64,000 bases of DNA, taken from the NCBI RefSeq assembly GCF_017948455.1, contig NZ_JAFFSU010000017.1:1-64000 (forward strand). Reading direction: 5' to 3'. The DNA is from Streptomyces sp. GESEQ-4. Its GTDB lineage: Bacteria > Actinomycetota > Actinomycetes > Streptomycetales > Streptomycetaceae. The notes below the pieces were generated by a model. It had not been told where the DNA came from. It was given only the letters and a program-made list of their open reading frames with translations, and made no database searches. This document shows positions 51,554-60,574 of this stretch, piece after piece (position 1 is the stretch's first letter; each line of letters opens with the position of its first letter). Both the position numbers and the translations under genes were made by a program.

Positions 51554-51836
51554 CGTTGGCCGCCTTGCCGACGCCTTCACCGAGCACCGCTATGCGTGGG
51601 TGGACGTCGATCCACACAGGGACGAGTTCCGTCGCTGGGTCCCGGATACTCCCGGACTCCCGGAGGGAGCGAACGCCATCCTCAAGGCCCGCCAGGAATC
51701 GTTGGACAAGAAGGGTCCCGACGACGATGTCCGGGAGCTCCGTGACGAACTGGCCCGTCTCGGCGTCGTCGTGAGGGACGAGAAGCGACGTCAGTACTGG
51801 AGAACCTTCCGGCCGTCAGGTCCGGCCGTGGAGTGA
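51546..51836 (+). pseudogene. C-terminal fragment of a cysteinyl-tRNA synthetase-like gene
   Basis: The frame reads CDLDVGRLADAFTEHRYAW, then DEFRRWVPDTPGLP, ANAILKARQESLDKKG and VRELRDELARLGVVVRDEK, which looks like the DALR-region end of CysRS-type proteins. There is no start or catalytic domain; upstream sequence is the tniB remnant. It is therefore a remnant, perhaps interrupted by the old transposon. Confidence 0.5.
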
Positions 51837-52390
51837 ACGCGGGACGTACTCCTCCGGGCTGAGCGCGACCGGGACGTATCCGGCTGCCGAAACCAGCGCG
51901 GCGTACTTCCCGAGTTCCTGGAGTTCGTGGATGGACCAGGCCGCCTGCGCGGCCGGGTCCTTGCCCCGCATCTCGGCACTGCGTCCTGTGTAGCCGACCA
52001 CGTGATCATGGGCTTGGCCAGCAGCTTGGCGCCGGAGGGGAGGAGGACCCTCTCGGCCGATTCTGCTAGTCGCCCAGGCCCCCTGGCCCAGAACTCGCTC
52101 GGACCGTGGACGGCCTGGAGGTCGATCCCGACGAGGAGCGTGGTGCCGATGGCGGCCATGCCGGCCTGGACGACCTGGTTGTAGTTCATCGCGAAGTCCT
52201 CGCGCGGCAGTTCCACGGTGGCCCGGAACGCGGCCCGTGGGCCGCCCCACGGGTCGGGACCGGTGCCGAGGTAGGCCAGGTCCAGGTCAACGACCCGGGC
52301 CTTGTTTGTTTCCTGACCGCCGACGCCGGCGCGGAGGCCGACGGCCCGGCGCGCACGCCACAGGTGGGTGGCGTTGCTGCCGGGCCGTCA
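51816..52390 (-). pseudogene. Broken gene: YceI-like part joined to an unknown part
   Basis: In one minus-strand frame the region 52385-52060 reads ARVVDLDLAYLGTGPDPWGG, then RATVELPREDFAMNYNQVVQ, matching the end of YceI lipid-binding proteins (DPWGxxRxGF, RxDFGMxxNQ). It continues with SEFWARGPGRLAESAERVLLPSG and must shift frame near 52005 to VGYTGRSAEMRGKDPAAQAAW to reach the TGA at 51816. The second part is unidentified. Confidence 0.5.
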
Positions 52391-52405
52391 GTCACTCACG
52401 CGGTC

Positions 52406-54193
52406 TCATTTCCCGTGCAAACCCCTGCGGCGACGTCCGCGAAGCACCAGCACGCCGCCGGCAGCGATGACCAGGAGGCCACCGAGGGCGCTGTACGTGA
52501 CAGCGTTGCTCGCCCCGGTGGAAGCCAGGTCGCCGGACGTGCTGCTCGGGGTCGGCTGGCCGACGGGTGCGCCGATCTCCCCCTGCGCACGGGTGCCGGT
52601 CGTGCCGGGGGCGGAGACAACCGGCGTGACGGCGGTCGGCGTGGGGGCGGGCGTCGGCTGGTCAGCGCCGGCGGTCCCCGACGCGGGCTTCAGCTGAAGA
52701 GTCGTGATCGAGTACGGCGGCAGCTTCTGTGCGCCCGCCGTGCCCCGCTTCGCCGTCGTCAGGGCGGTGTCTCCCTTGGCATACGAAACGGTCGTGACCG
52801 CCCCTGCGGCCGGGGTGAATCCGGCGTACGAGAGCGACACCTGCGCCGCGCTCTGCGGGCTCTTGTTGATCAGCATGACGTTCAGACCGCCGTTGCTGCT
52901 CCGCACCGCGTGCACGGCAACCGACGAGTTGCGCGAGGACGACTTGACCATGGTGTCGCCAGGCTTCGCCAGTGCGGTCAGCGAGCGGATGCCCCAGTAG
53001 GTGGGGAAGGGCGTGTCGCGCGGCGGTTCGCACTTCCCCCCGGCGCAGGTGCCAGCGGAGAGCACACCCCCGTCCTGGTAGTCGGTCTGGCCGTGGACGG
53101 TGGTGGGTGCTTGGTCCGTGCCGTTGTGCAGGTTCCACCAGTCCACGTGGGTGGCGCCCTGCTCGAACCAGGTCATGTACGTGTCCGGCGCGAACAGGGC
53201 TGCGGCCTGGCTGGTCTGGGCGGGCGAGCCGACGGCGCCGTTCTCAGTGACCGCGATCTCCACCGAAGCGGCGCGCGAGCCCGTGTACTTGGCGATCAGC
53301 GAGCGCAGCGAGGACCTGACACCGGCGATCCGGGAGGGGGTGTTCAGCAGGTCGGCCGTGGTTTTGCCGCCCGGATACCAGTGGACGATGACGAAGTCGA
53401 TCGAGCTTCCCGCGATGGAGAGCACCGTGTTGTTCCAGTCGGCGCTGTCACCCGGAGCCTTTTCCTTGTCCGGCCAGAAGCCGGGGGTGGTGAGCACCGC
53501 TCCGATCTTCACCTTCGGGTCCACGGCCTTCATCGCCTTCGAGTAGGCGACCAGGTTCTTTCCGTACTCTTTCGGGCTCTTGTCGGCGTGGTTGTCGGTT
53601 TCCCAGCCCTTGCCGTCGCCGTAGTGCCCGTTGCCGTAGACCTCGTTGCCGATCTCCCAGTACTTCACGCCGTAACCCTTGTCGACGTTGGCGTACTTGA
53701 CCCAGTCGGCGGCCTCCTGGGGGGTGCCGGAACCGTAGTTCGCGGTCAGGATCGGCTGGGCGCCGACCTTCTTCGCGGTGGCCATGAAGCTGTCGAAGTC
53801 GGTGTTGGAGGGGATCCAGCCAGTGCCGTCGCCGGAGGTGTGGGTCTTCCAGTGGTATTCGTCCGCGCCGGAGCCGCCGGGATAGCGCAGTTGCCGAACT
53901 CCTGCGGCCTTCATCAGCGATGTGACCTTGGCGGTCCCCATGTGTTCGTCGCCGAAGCCCGTGTTGAGGCCGACACCACTGCTGGGCACCGTGCCCAAGG
54001 AGGTACCGGCATCCACATGGATGCCGACGGTCGGCGCGGCGCCCGCGCCGGGCGCCAGGGCGCCGACACCGGCCGAGGCGGCGAGCACCGCCACCGCCCC
54101 CACGACACCATGCCGGAGCATCCGGCTACGGCGGCGGGGCGTGCGACCCCGAGGCATCGGCTGCTCGGCGGATCTCGGGTCGTCTGGTGACAC
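52406..54193 (-). CDS. Sortase-anchored GH39/GH51-like glycosidase
   Basis: 595 residues. GGAG lies 6 nt before GTG 54193, which decides the start; ATG 54157 has no SD. After a basic head and signal peptide (GVVGAVAVLAASAGVGALA), a clan-A (beta/alpha)8 domain follows with acid/base Glu184 (WEIGNEVYG) and nucleophile Glu316 (VTENGAVG). The C-terminal Pro/Thr-rich stalk leads to LASTGAS, an LAXTG-type sortase E motif, then a TM helix and RGRRRRG tail. So the enzyme is linked to the cell wall. Likely acts on arabinose- or xylose-containing polymers. Confidence 0.85.
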   Translation of the reverse strand: MSPDDPRSAEQPMPRGRTPRRRSRMLRHGVVGAVAVLAASAGVGALAPGAGAAPTVGIHVDAGTSLGTVPSSGVGLNTGFGDEHMGTAKVTSLMKAAGVRQLRYPGGSGADEYHWKTHTSGDGTGWIPSNTDFDSFMATAKKVGAQPILTANYGSGTPQEAADWVKYANVDKGYGVKYWEIGNEVYGNGHYGDGKGWETDNHADKSPKEYGKNLVAYSKAMKAVDPKVKIGAVLTTPGFWPDKEKAPGDSADWNNTVLSIAGSSIDFVIVHWYPGGKTTADLLNTPSRIAGVRSSLRSLIAKYTGSRAASVEIAVTENGAVGSPAQTSQAAALFAPDTYMTWFEQGATHVDWWNLHNGTDQAPTTVHGQTDYQDGGVLSAGTCAGGKCEPPRDTPFPTYWGIRSLTALAKPGDTMVKSSSRNSSVAVHAVRSSNGGLNVMLINKSPQSAAQVSLSYAGFTPAAGAVTTVSYAKGDTALTTAKRGTAGAQKLPPYSITTLQLKPASGTAGADQPTPAPTPTAVTPVVSAPGTTGTRAQGEIGAPVGQPTPSSTSGDLASTGASNAVTYSALGGLLVIAAGGVLVLRGRRRRGLHGK

Positions 54194-54542
54194 GTAGTGC
54201 TCCGATCGGGTGTTGACACAGAGGGCGTAGCGCCGCTGACCACGGCTCGCCCTCGTCGGTACACCCCTAAGTGGCCACTCAGAGCGGAAAAGTTGCCGTC
54301 TCAATCATTTTTTCGCCGAGACGCGGTCGCACCGTCTCACCGGACCCGGTGACCCGGTGACACGCCCTGGCTCCCTTTCCACCTCGACGGCGCGAACCAT
54401 CACATGCTTCCGGCCGCACACCGCCCCGCGGTGGCCGAGCGGCTGAATCCGCACAGGAAGCACAGGAAAAGACAGACGGCGGCCGCCGCCACCGCGACGG
54501 CCCTGTCCTCGTACAGCTACCGCCAGGTGGTGTGTAGCACTG
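54194..54542. other. Gap upstream of the anchored glycosidase gene
   Basis: It contains a 47-codon plus-strand frame (ATG 54404 to TAA 54547) whose end reads LSSYSYRQVVCSTE, overlapping the next frame by a few bases, but no SD or family supports it. GGTGACCCGGTGAC near 54348 is a short direct repeat. Confidence 0.35.
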
Positions 54543-54551
54543 AGTAACTAC

Positions 54552-55049
54552 TTGGCCTACCCCGAGGCCGTCGAGACAGCACATGCCGACTTCGCCGCCC
54601 TTCAGCAGCGCGACGGTGCACCGGTCCCCGCCGCCCACTACTTCGCCGACCTGCGCGCCACGGTCGCCATGGTCTTCCGAACCTGGCCCGTCGCACGCGA
54701 GTACGCCAGCACACCTTGCCTGGCCACCGCCCTCGACACGGAGTACACCTCCCGCATCGCGCAGGCCGAGCCACTGCGCAACACCCCCGGCAAGACGAAG
54801 ACCTCCAAGCCCTACACCGCCCCGCCCGCGGACTCCCTGGCCGCCGGGGCCGTCCTGGACGTCGCCTCGCACCTTCTCCAAGCTGCCGACCCGCCTGAAG
54901 CGCGGAAGCGTCTGGCCCCGCTCGTCCAGCGACTGCGCGACGCCGACCGCGCCCTCAGCACCTACCTGCGACGCCCCGCATGGATCTCGGAGCCACTTCG
55001 GGCTGCCGTCAAGGACAACTGGCCCGCTGGAGAGGAACTCGCCGCATGA
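54552..55049 (+). CDS. Hypothetical protein, possibly a remnant
   Basis: 165 residues from a TTG with no SD; the frame is open further upstream. It is helix-rich (YPEAVETAHADFAALQQRDG, FADLRATVAMVFRTWPVARE, DSLAAGAVLDVASHLLQAADP), ends DNWPAGEELAA and resembles nothing I can name. It may be the tail of a transposon-associated gene, since it lies inside the mobile region. Confidence 0.4.
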   Translation: MAYPEAVETAHADFAALQQRDGAPVPAAHYFADLRATVAMVFRTWPVAREYASTPCLATALDTEYTSRIAQAEPLRNTPGKTKTSKPYTAPPADSLAAGAVLDVASHLLQAADPPEARKRLAPLVQRLRDADRALSTYLRRPAWISEPLRAAVKDNWPAGEELAA

Positions 55050-55066
55050 TCACTCGTATCCGAGCG

Positions 55067-55663
55067 TCAGCTCGGCCACGGCAGCACGGTGAGCTGCGGC
55101 CACTCGTCTCTCCAGCGCGCTGCCTTAGCCTCATAGACCTCCTGCGGGGCAAGGACCGGGTTGGGCCGGACCACGAGGTTGAACACGTCGGAGAGCCCGT
55201 GGGGCGCATAGACACGCCATCCACCGTCGGGGTCCAGGCGCACCCCCAGACAGCACGTCGTCGCGGCGAACGAGTCGATCGCCGCCTCGGTGGACTCGTG
55301 CGGCGGGCAGGGCACGCCGAATTTCTGCTCGTACCAGAGATGCACACGGGCCTCGTTGCGGATCTCCACCTCGGCTGGCAGCCCGGCGAACACCTCCTGC
55401 CCTGCCTTGATCACGGCATCCTCTGCCTCCCAGGACAGGTCGGTGCCGTCGAAGTAGAAGATGTCGTAGTCCTTGATGCCGCTGGTCGGGGGCCTGCCGG
55501 TGACCACGTTCCACACCGTCTGGAACAAGCACCCCGCCGTCACATACCAGCCGGGCAGTTCCAACGTCGCCGCCCTGGTCAGCACGTCGGTCAGAACCTC
55601 GTTCCGAGAGAGCACGGACCGCAGACCATCGAGTTGCTCAACGAGTGGGAGTCGACCAAACAT
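55067..55663 (-). CDS. Nucleotidyltransferase-like protein (NTP_transf_6/DUF925 type)
   Basis: 198 residues. GWYVTAGCLFQTVWNVVTG and TSGIKDYDIFYFDGTDLSWEAED give the GxG/DxD-type motif of this nucleotidyltransferase family, with DYD at about 65-67. ARVHLWYEQKFG is also typical. Function unknown. The frame starts at ATG 55663 and runs to the TGA near 55067. Confidence 0.85.
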   Translation of the reverse strand: MFGRLPLVEQLDGLRSVLSRNEVLTDVLTRAATLELPGWYVTAGCLFQTVWNVVTGRPPTSGIKDYDIFYFDGTDLSWEAEDAVIKAGQEVFAGLPAEVEIRNEARVHLWYEQKFGVPCPPHESTEAAIDSFAATTCCLGVRLDPDGGWRVYAPHGLSDVFNLVVRPNPVLAPQEVYEAKAARWRDEWPQLTVLPWPS

Positions 55664-55744
55664 CCGTACTCCCTATCACGAACATCCCCTCTCACAAGGC
55701 GCGTTGGCCGCAAGCAGGCATCCCAGCCCGCGAGGCGAGAGAGG

Positions 55745-56245
55745 TCAGGACTGCGCGCTCCGGAACGCGAGATACCGGCTGAAGGCTTCGTGGCTGTCGG
55801 GGGTGAAGCGCCACTCCAGCAGGGCTGACCGCAGCTCCGGCTCGGTCAGCCAGCCATGCCAGGCGACCTCATCGGGATCGGCGGCCACGGCGTCCGGCAC
55901 CACGGCTTCGTGCACGCCGAGCCAGTGGGGGCTCAAGCCGCTGCGGTTGATGAACGTGAACAGCAGGCGCGGCAGCGCACGAATACCCAGCTCTTCGGCC
56001 AGCTCCCGCGCGGCAGCCTGTTCATAGGACTCGCCGACATTCGCGGCGCCACCGACCTCGACCTCATAGAGCCCGGGGAAGCGCGATACCTGCTCCGACC
56101 GTCGGTGGACGAGGATCCGTCCACGCTCATCACGACACACCGTCACGGCGACCCGATGCAGCCAACCCTCCCGGACGGCCTCCCGACGGCTGACCACCCC
56201 CAGCACGCGATCTTGACCGTCGACACGCTCCACCAATTCATCCAC
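55745..56245 (-). CDS. NUDIX hydrolase, IDI-like
   Basis: 166 residues from GTG 56245 (MVDELVERVDGQDRVLG), AGGG about 9 nt upstream; longer frames to 56269 and beyond are possible. The NUDIX box is complete: GGAANVGESYEQAAARELAEELGI. The opening VDGQDRVLGVVSR resembles isopentenyl-diphosphate isomerase-like NUDIX proteins. It hydrolyses nucleoside-diphosphate-linked compounds; the substrate is not predictable. Confidence 0.88.
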   Translation of the reverse strand: MDELVERVDGQDRVLGVVSRREAVREGWLHRVAVTVCRDERGRILVHRRSEQVSRFPGLYEVEVGGAANVGESYEQAAARELAEELGIRALPRLLFTFINRSGLSPHWLGVHEAVVPDAVAADPDEVAWHGWLTEPELRSALLEWRFTPDSHEAFSRYLAFRSAQS

Positions 56246-56342
56246 GACGCACACCCTGGCAGAGCCCACCGACAACGCCGCTTCTCGGCGACCCGCGGAG
56301 GCCAGCCCAAAAGCACCTGCACCGAGAGACCGGACGCGGATG

Positions 56343-56401
56343 ACGACAGTTGTCGTGCAAATACGACACCTGTCCGTTCCCAGTGAAGGTGTCGGTGTCG
56401 T
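56343..56401. repeat. Cluster of TGTCGT/ACGACA motifs
   Basis: ACGACA (56343-56348, 56363-56368) and TGTCGT (56351-56356, 56396-56401) form overlapping inverted repeats between the NUDIX gene and tniQ. These could be transposase-binding sites near a transposon end or an operator; I could not find matching sites beyond tnsA. Confidence 0.45.
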
Positions 56402-56499
56402 AGTGGTGTGACCAGGCGATGGTCGGTTCTGCTGGGAAAAGGGGGTGCGGGGTTGTCCCGAGTCAGTTGGCTTCTCGATGTTGACCTTGTGGGTCGGGG

Positions 56500-57477
56500 T
56501 CACGTGTCCCGTTCGACGTTGTCGGAGGGGTGGCGGCGGCTTGCTGCTGCGGAGTTCGTCAGGGACGTCGGCGTGGAGCGGGTTTTGGGGGGTCTGCCGA
56601 ACCGGACTCGGCCGCGGGGGTCGACCCAGCGGAACAGTGGGTCGTTGTGGAGCGGTTTGCGCTTCGGCTTGGCCTTGAGGGTAGCGACCCCGATTCGGCG
56701 TGCTGCTGCTGAGAAGCGACGGGATCGCCAGTCCTCGTCGGCGATGAGGCCGAGCATGGCGACGAACTCGGGGTAAGTCGCGATGAGTTCGCGCTCGTCG
56801 TAGCGGCGGCGGAGCAGGTTTGTGTATTCGGGGTGCCGAGGAGGAGGTGGGAGAGCCGCGAGCCGGGCCTGCCAGCGGTCCAGCAACTCCGGTTGGGCTC
56901 TGGTCAGGAGCCAGGAACGGACGAGGCGCGTCGTCTCGGCCGTCGCGATGTCGAGGGTGTCGGGAAAGCGGGCGGCCAGCTGAAGGTGTTTCCGCTGAGC
57001 GGTGATCAGTTCGGGCAGGTGGCCGATGTGCCAGTGGCTTTTGGCATCAAGCCAGATGCCGTGTCGGTGGCAGAGCCGCAGTGATGCGGGAAGGTGTGCC
57101 AGGACCGGTTCCGAGATCTCGAAACGCAGGCGCATGCACTTCCGGCAGGCAATGTAGTGGTTGCGGCGGGGGCGGACGTCCGCCCCGGTGGAGCGGGCTT
57201 CGATGCGGGCGATGGCCGGAAGGCGGGTCCGGAGGATCTCTTCGGGAAGGCCGGTCATGATCGAGAAGCGGGGCAATGCCTGGGGATGCCAGTCCCAGAG
57301 ACCGTCAGCCCTGCGGTTGATGATCTTGCCGCGGAAGGGGAACATCATCTCCGCGAGCCGTGAGGGCAAAGTGTGGTTGGCCTTTGCGAGCCGGTGCAGA
57401 TACCAGCCCATCACTTCTCCGTGGATCGGTGGCAGAGGAACGGGCAGAAGCCGGGCCGGGACCTCCCAAGGCTCCAT
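56500..57477 (-). CDS. tniQ: TniQ-family transposition protein
   Basis: 325 residues. TniQ N-terminus PIHGEVMGWYLHRLAKANH, zinc-ribbon CRKC (YIACRKCMRLRFE) and LRLCHRHGIWLDAKSHWH, then a helical tail. TniQ/TnsD proteins direct target choice in Tn7-like elements. Starts 3 nt after the tniB stop. Confidence 0.93.
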   Translation of the reverse strand: MEPWEVPARLLPVPLPPIHGEVMGWYLHRLAKANHTLPSRLAEMMFPFRGKIINRRADGLWDWHPQALPRFSIMTGLPEEILRTRLPAIARIEARSTGADVRPRRNHYIACRKCMRLRFEISEPVLAHLPASLRLCHRHGIWLDAKSHWHIGHLPELITAQRKHLQLAARFPDTLDIATAETTRLVRSWLLTRAQPELLDRWQARLAALPPPPRHPEYTNLLRRRYDERELIATYPEFVAMLGLIADEDWRSRRFSAAARRIGVATLKAKPKRKPLHNDPLFRWVDPRGRVRFGRPPKTRSTPTSLTNSAAASRRHPSDNVERDT

Positions 57478-57480
57478 GGT

Positions 57481-58533
57481 TCAGGCCGCCTTCGGCCTGC
57501 GGCCGCGTCTGCCGCTGCTGGCTGACGGCTGGGACTGCTGTGCGGTGTGATCCAGTTCCACTCTGTCGAGCGCACGTTTCGTGATCTTCTCCGTGCCGGT
57601 GTCGATGGCGTCGACTGCGGCCTCGCGGACCAGCTGAGACAGGCTCCCGATCAGTCCATGGGTGCGTTCGTGCAGGTATGCCTCAAGGGCCAGCAGGGTT
57701 CCTGGCCGGTGCCGGTCGAGCCGAAGGGCGCCTTCCATCGTGGCGATCAGTGCCTGCCACTGCTTGCGGTCGGAGCGGCTGCGGCGGTTGAAGGGCTTGG
57801 AAGGGACGACGCTGTAGCGGCCAGCGATCTGCTGGCCTCGGGTGCCCTGGAACAGGCTGCTGGTCTCGACACTCAGGCCGGCCAGGACGAACGTCGCGGC
57901 GATCCGCTCGGAGAGGTACTTGAGCTGGTCGGAGGCTTCCGCGCCGTTGCGGGTCGTCAGATCGAGATTGTGGATCTCGTCGACCAGGACCAGCGTGGTG
58001 CCGAGCCGGGCCAGCAGATCGCAGACGGCGTTGGTGATTTCGACCTGGCTCATGCGGTGGGGCAGAGGGATGCCGAGGAACCGGGCGAACTCGCCCGCGA
58101 GCATCTTCGGGGTAGCGCCCGGCGGGACGGTCACGAACACCACGGGCAGAGCCGGAACGGTGCCAGCGCTGCTGCGGCGGGCGAGCTGTTCGACGTTCTT
58201 GCCGAGCTGGGTGATTGCCGTGGTCTTCCCGGTTCCGGAGGAGCCGGAGACGATCAGCCCACGGCGGGCGGAGAGTTGGTGCCGGTTGAGCAGGATGCGT
58301 TTGCGGCCCGTGGTGACGACCTTGCGGATCGTCGGTGTCGCGACCACCACGGAGCGGGTGTGGTAGTCGATCCGGGCCTCTTTGTAGGACTCCGCCTCGT
58401 CCGCGTCCAGCACTGTTCCGGAAGGCAGCGGCGGAGGCGGCTCGGCGTGCTCGTCGACGAACGCCCTCCACCCTTCCTTCGTGGTCAGTGTCGAGTACGG
58501 ATTCTGGACAAGATCCGGTTCTTGCTCGGTCAC
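57481..58533 (-). CDS. tniB: TniB AAA+ transposition ATPase
   Basis: 350 residues from GTG 58533, overlapping the tniA stop (GTGA). Walker A GSSGTGKT at 97-104, Walker B LVDEIHN with Asp184 and Glu185, and sensor residues (ATFVLAGLSVE). It is the TnsC/TniB equivalent that bridges transposase and target selector. Confidence 0.94.
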   Translation of the reverse strand: MTEQEPDLVQNPYSTLTTKEGWRAFVDEHAEPPPPLPSGTVLDADEAESYKEARIDYHTRSVVVATPTIRKVVTTGRKRILLNRHQLSARRGLIVSGSSGTGKTTAITQLGKNVEQLARRSSAGTVPALPVVFVTVPPGATPKMLAGEFARFLGIPLPHRMSQVEITNAVCDLLARLGTTLVLVDEIHNLDLTTRNGAEASDQLKYLSERIAATFVLAGLSVETSSLFQGTRGQQIAGRYSVVPSKPFNRRSRSDRKQWQALIATMEGALRLDRHRPGTLLALEAYLHERTHGLIGSLSQLVREAAVDAIDTGTEKITKRALDRVELDHTAQQSQPSASSGRRGRRPKAA

Positions 58534-60574
58534 AGACGGTTCCCATCGGTGAAAGCGTCGAAGACGCCGAAGGGAACGACACTCGACGGAGCATCCGCGT
58601 CGATGTCTTCGTCGTGGTCGTCCGGTTCATTCAACGGTGCTGGTGGGAGGGCTGCGATGGGCTGCTGGATGGGTTCCAAAGCAGCCCGGGTGCGGGCCGC
58701 GACACGACGGTCCGGACCGGTCTCCGCCCGGGTCAGCAACTGCTCGACGACGGACGCGACCGCCTTCTGGTCGGTGTCGTCCATGTTGCGCAGGGCGAGC
58801 AGTTCGCGAGCCCGGCGCCAGGTGAAGTCCGCGAACGGAGCGGAAACGAGGTGCCGGTGTGTCCAGGGAACGGTGATCCACTCGCCGGTGCGGGCATCGC
58901 GTACCCAGACCTGGGACAAGTCGTAGGGGTCGTAATGGATCTCCCAGAGACCGCCCTTGGCGTCCACTCCCGAAGGGCGGCGGCGCAGCGGAGCCAACTC
59001 TGCGCAGTTGTAGGTGCGGTGGTCGATGCGGATGCCGTAGTCGTTCACCGATCGCCAGACCACCGGAAGCAGCTCCAGGTAGTCGGGACCGCTCAGCGGC
59101 AGCGGGACGTAGCCGGTGCGGGCCACGAGCAGGGCATACGCGTCGTTGGGCGACATCGACCGGCCGGGCAGGAAGGGGCTGCGAAGCCCGTCATGTGGCC
59201 GCTGCTGCCAGCAGGCCACGATCCATTCCTGGAGAAGGTCACCGAGTTCTGCGAGCGTCCAGACCGCCTCGACCCCTGCGCCGCGGCGGTCGGTGTTGGA
59301 ACCGGTGTAGCCGGAAACGTGCTGGCAGAACAGTGTGTTAATCGAGGAGAACGTTCTCTCCACCACTGCCTTGTCCGTCGGAGTCGCCGGCCGCGAGGGC
59401 TGGACCGAGATGCCCAGCGACCGACAGGCCGCGATGAAGGTGTCCGAGACGAACACCTTGCCGTGATCGATGCCGATGGTCTCCGGGACGATCACGGGTT
59501 TCGCAGCGGCCTGCTCCAGTCGGGCGTCGATGTCCAGAAGCCGCGCGTGCGGGATCAGCGTCGCCGACATGGCCAGAGACTCCGGCCAGCCCGGCCGCAA
59601 CGGCTCGGGGACCAGCATCTTCGCCAGCAGCAGTGACGCATCGACCGCCTTGGTGCCCGCAGGCCGCATCACCGCCGCGCAGATCGTCCGAGTGGCCACG
59701 TCGACGCCAATGGTCAACTCGGGACGGCCGCTGACCCCGTCCTCCAGGACCACCAGCACATCCAGCGGAGTCGTGTCGATTGCACCAGCTCCCCAGGCCG
59801 GCAAGCCGCAGACGGCGTGAACGCCCCTGCTGGCCGCCGGGCCTGGGAGCGACGGGACGAAGCCGAGCCGAACGCGTGCGTGCCCGTACTCACCGCTTCC
59901 ACCAGCCGATAGAACGCCGACTTCGACGGCATCCGCACCACCCCGGCCCCATGCCGTTCGGTCAGCAGCGCCTCGACTCGGCGGCGCACCCGCCCCCGCG
60001 TGCCGGTCGAATCCTCCACCTGAGCGGCCAGCACATCCGCGACCGCTGCCACCACCCGCTCATCGGCCCGACCGGTCGGCGAGGACAGACGCGTCTTGCG
60101 GTGATCGACCAGCCCCCAGACCCCTTGATCCCGGTAGCGGGTCCGCATCCTCTCGACCGTCCGCGCGCTCACCGTCCAGCCCAGGGCACGCAGCTCGGTG
60201 GCCTTCGCGGCGATCCGCTCCTCCAAGGTATGCCGGGCCGGGTCGTACTCCGGCCGCGGCCCCGCCCCGGCTCCGATACCGCTTTGCCGCCCGGACTCCA
60301 GCTCCAGTAGATGCTGTTCCCAGGCGGTGGCCTTCTCTGCCTCCAGCGGCGGAACGGTGTCCAGCAACGCGAAGGGCGCCACTACCGGTGACCCGTCCCG
60401 CTGACCAAGGAACTCGAAGCCTTCGGCGGCCAGTAGGTGAGGCAGTAGTACAAGACTCGCCCGCCCAGCCTCGTCGGCCAGCCGCACCAGCGTCCCTGAC
60501 AACCCGACCACGGTGTGCAGCCGCTCGTCGAGCCGGACCTGGTCGCCGACGCGCAGCGCCGCCCGTCCGCTCAT
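58530..60574 (-). pseudogene. tniA: tniA transposase split by a one-base deletion
   Basis: The N-terminal part (ATG 60574 to about 59785) has the HTH region (LEERIAAKATELRALGWTVSARTVERM). The C-terminal part has the DDE catalytic core (TIGVDVATRTI, GIDHGKVFVSD, AVVERTFSSIN) and Mu-type tail. They are in different frames: the sequence GTGCAATCGAC near 59775-59785 would restore one frame as GTGCAGATCGAC with one G added. The joint would read GELVQIDTTPLDVLV. The gene is therefore broken, or frameshifting is programmed; sequencing error is possible. Start is TAATG-coupled to tnsA. Confidence 0.85.

Noticed and set aside
55067..56245. Toxin-antitoxin system from the nucleotidyltransferase and NUDIX genes
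   Set aside because: They are separate, not coupled (81 nt apart), and lack a small partner; the NTase is not of the MenT/AbiEii type as far as I can see.
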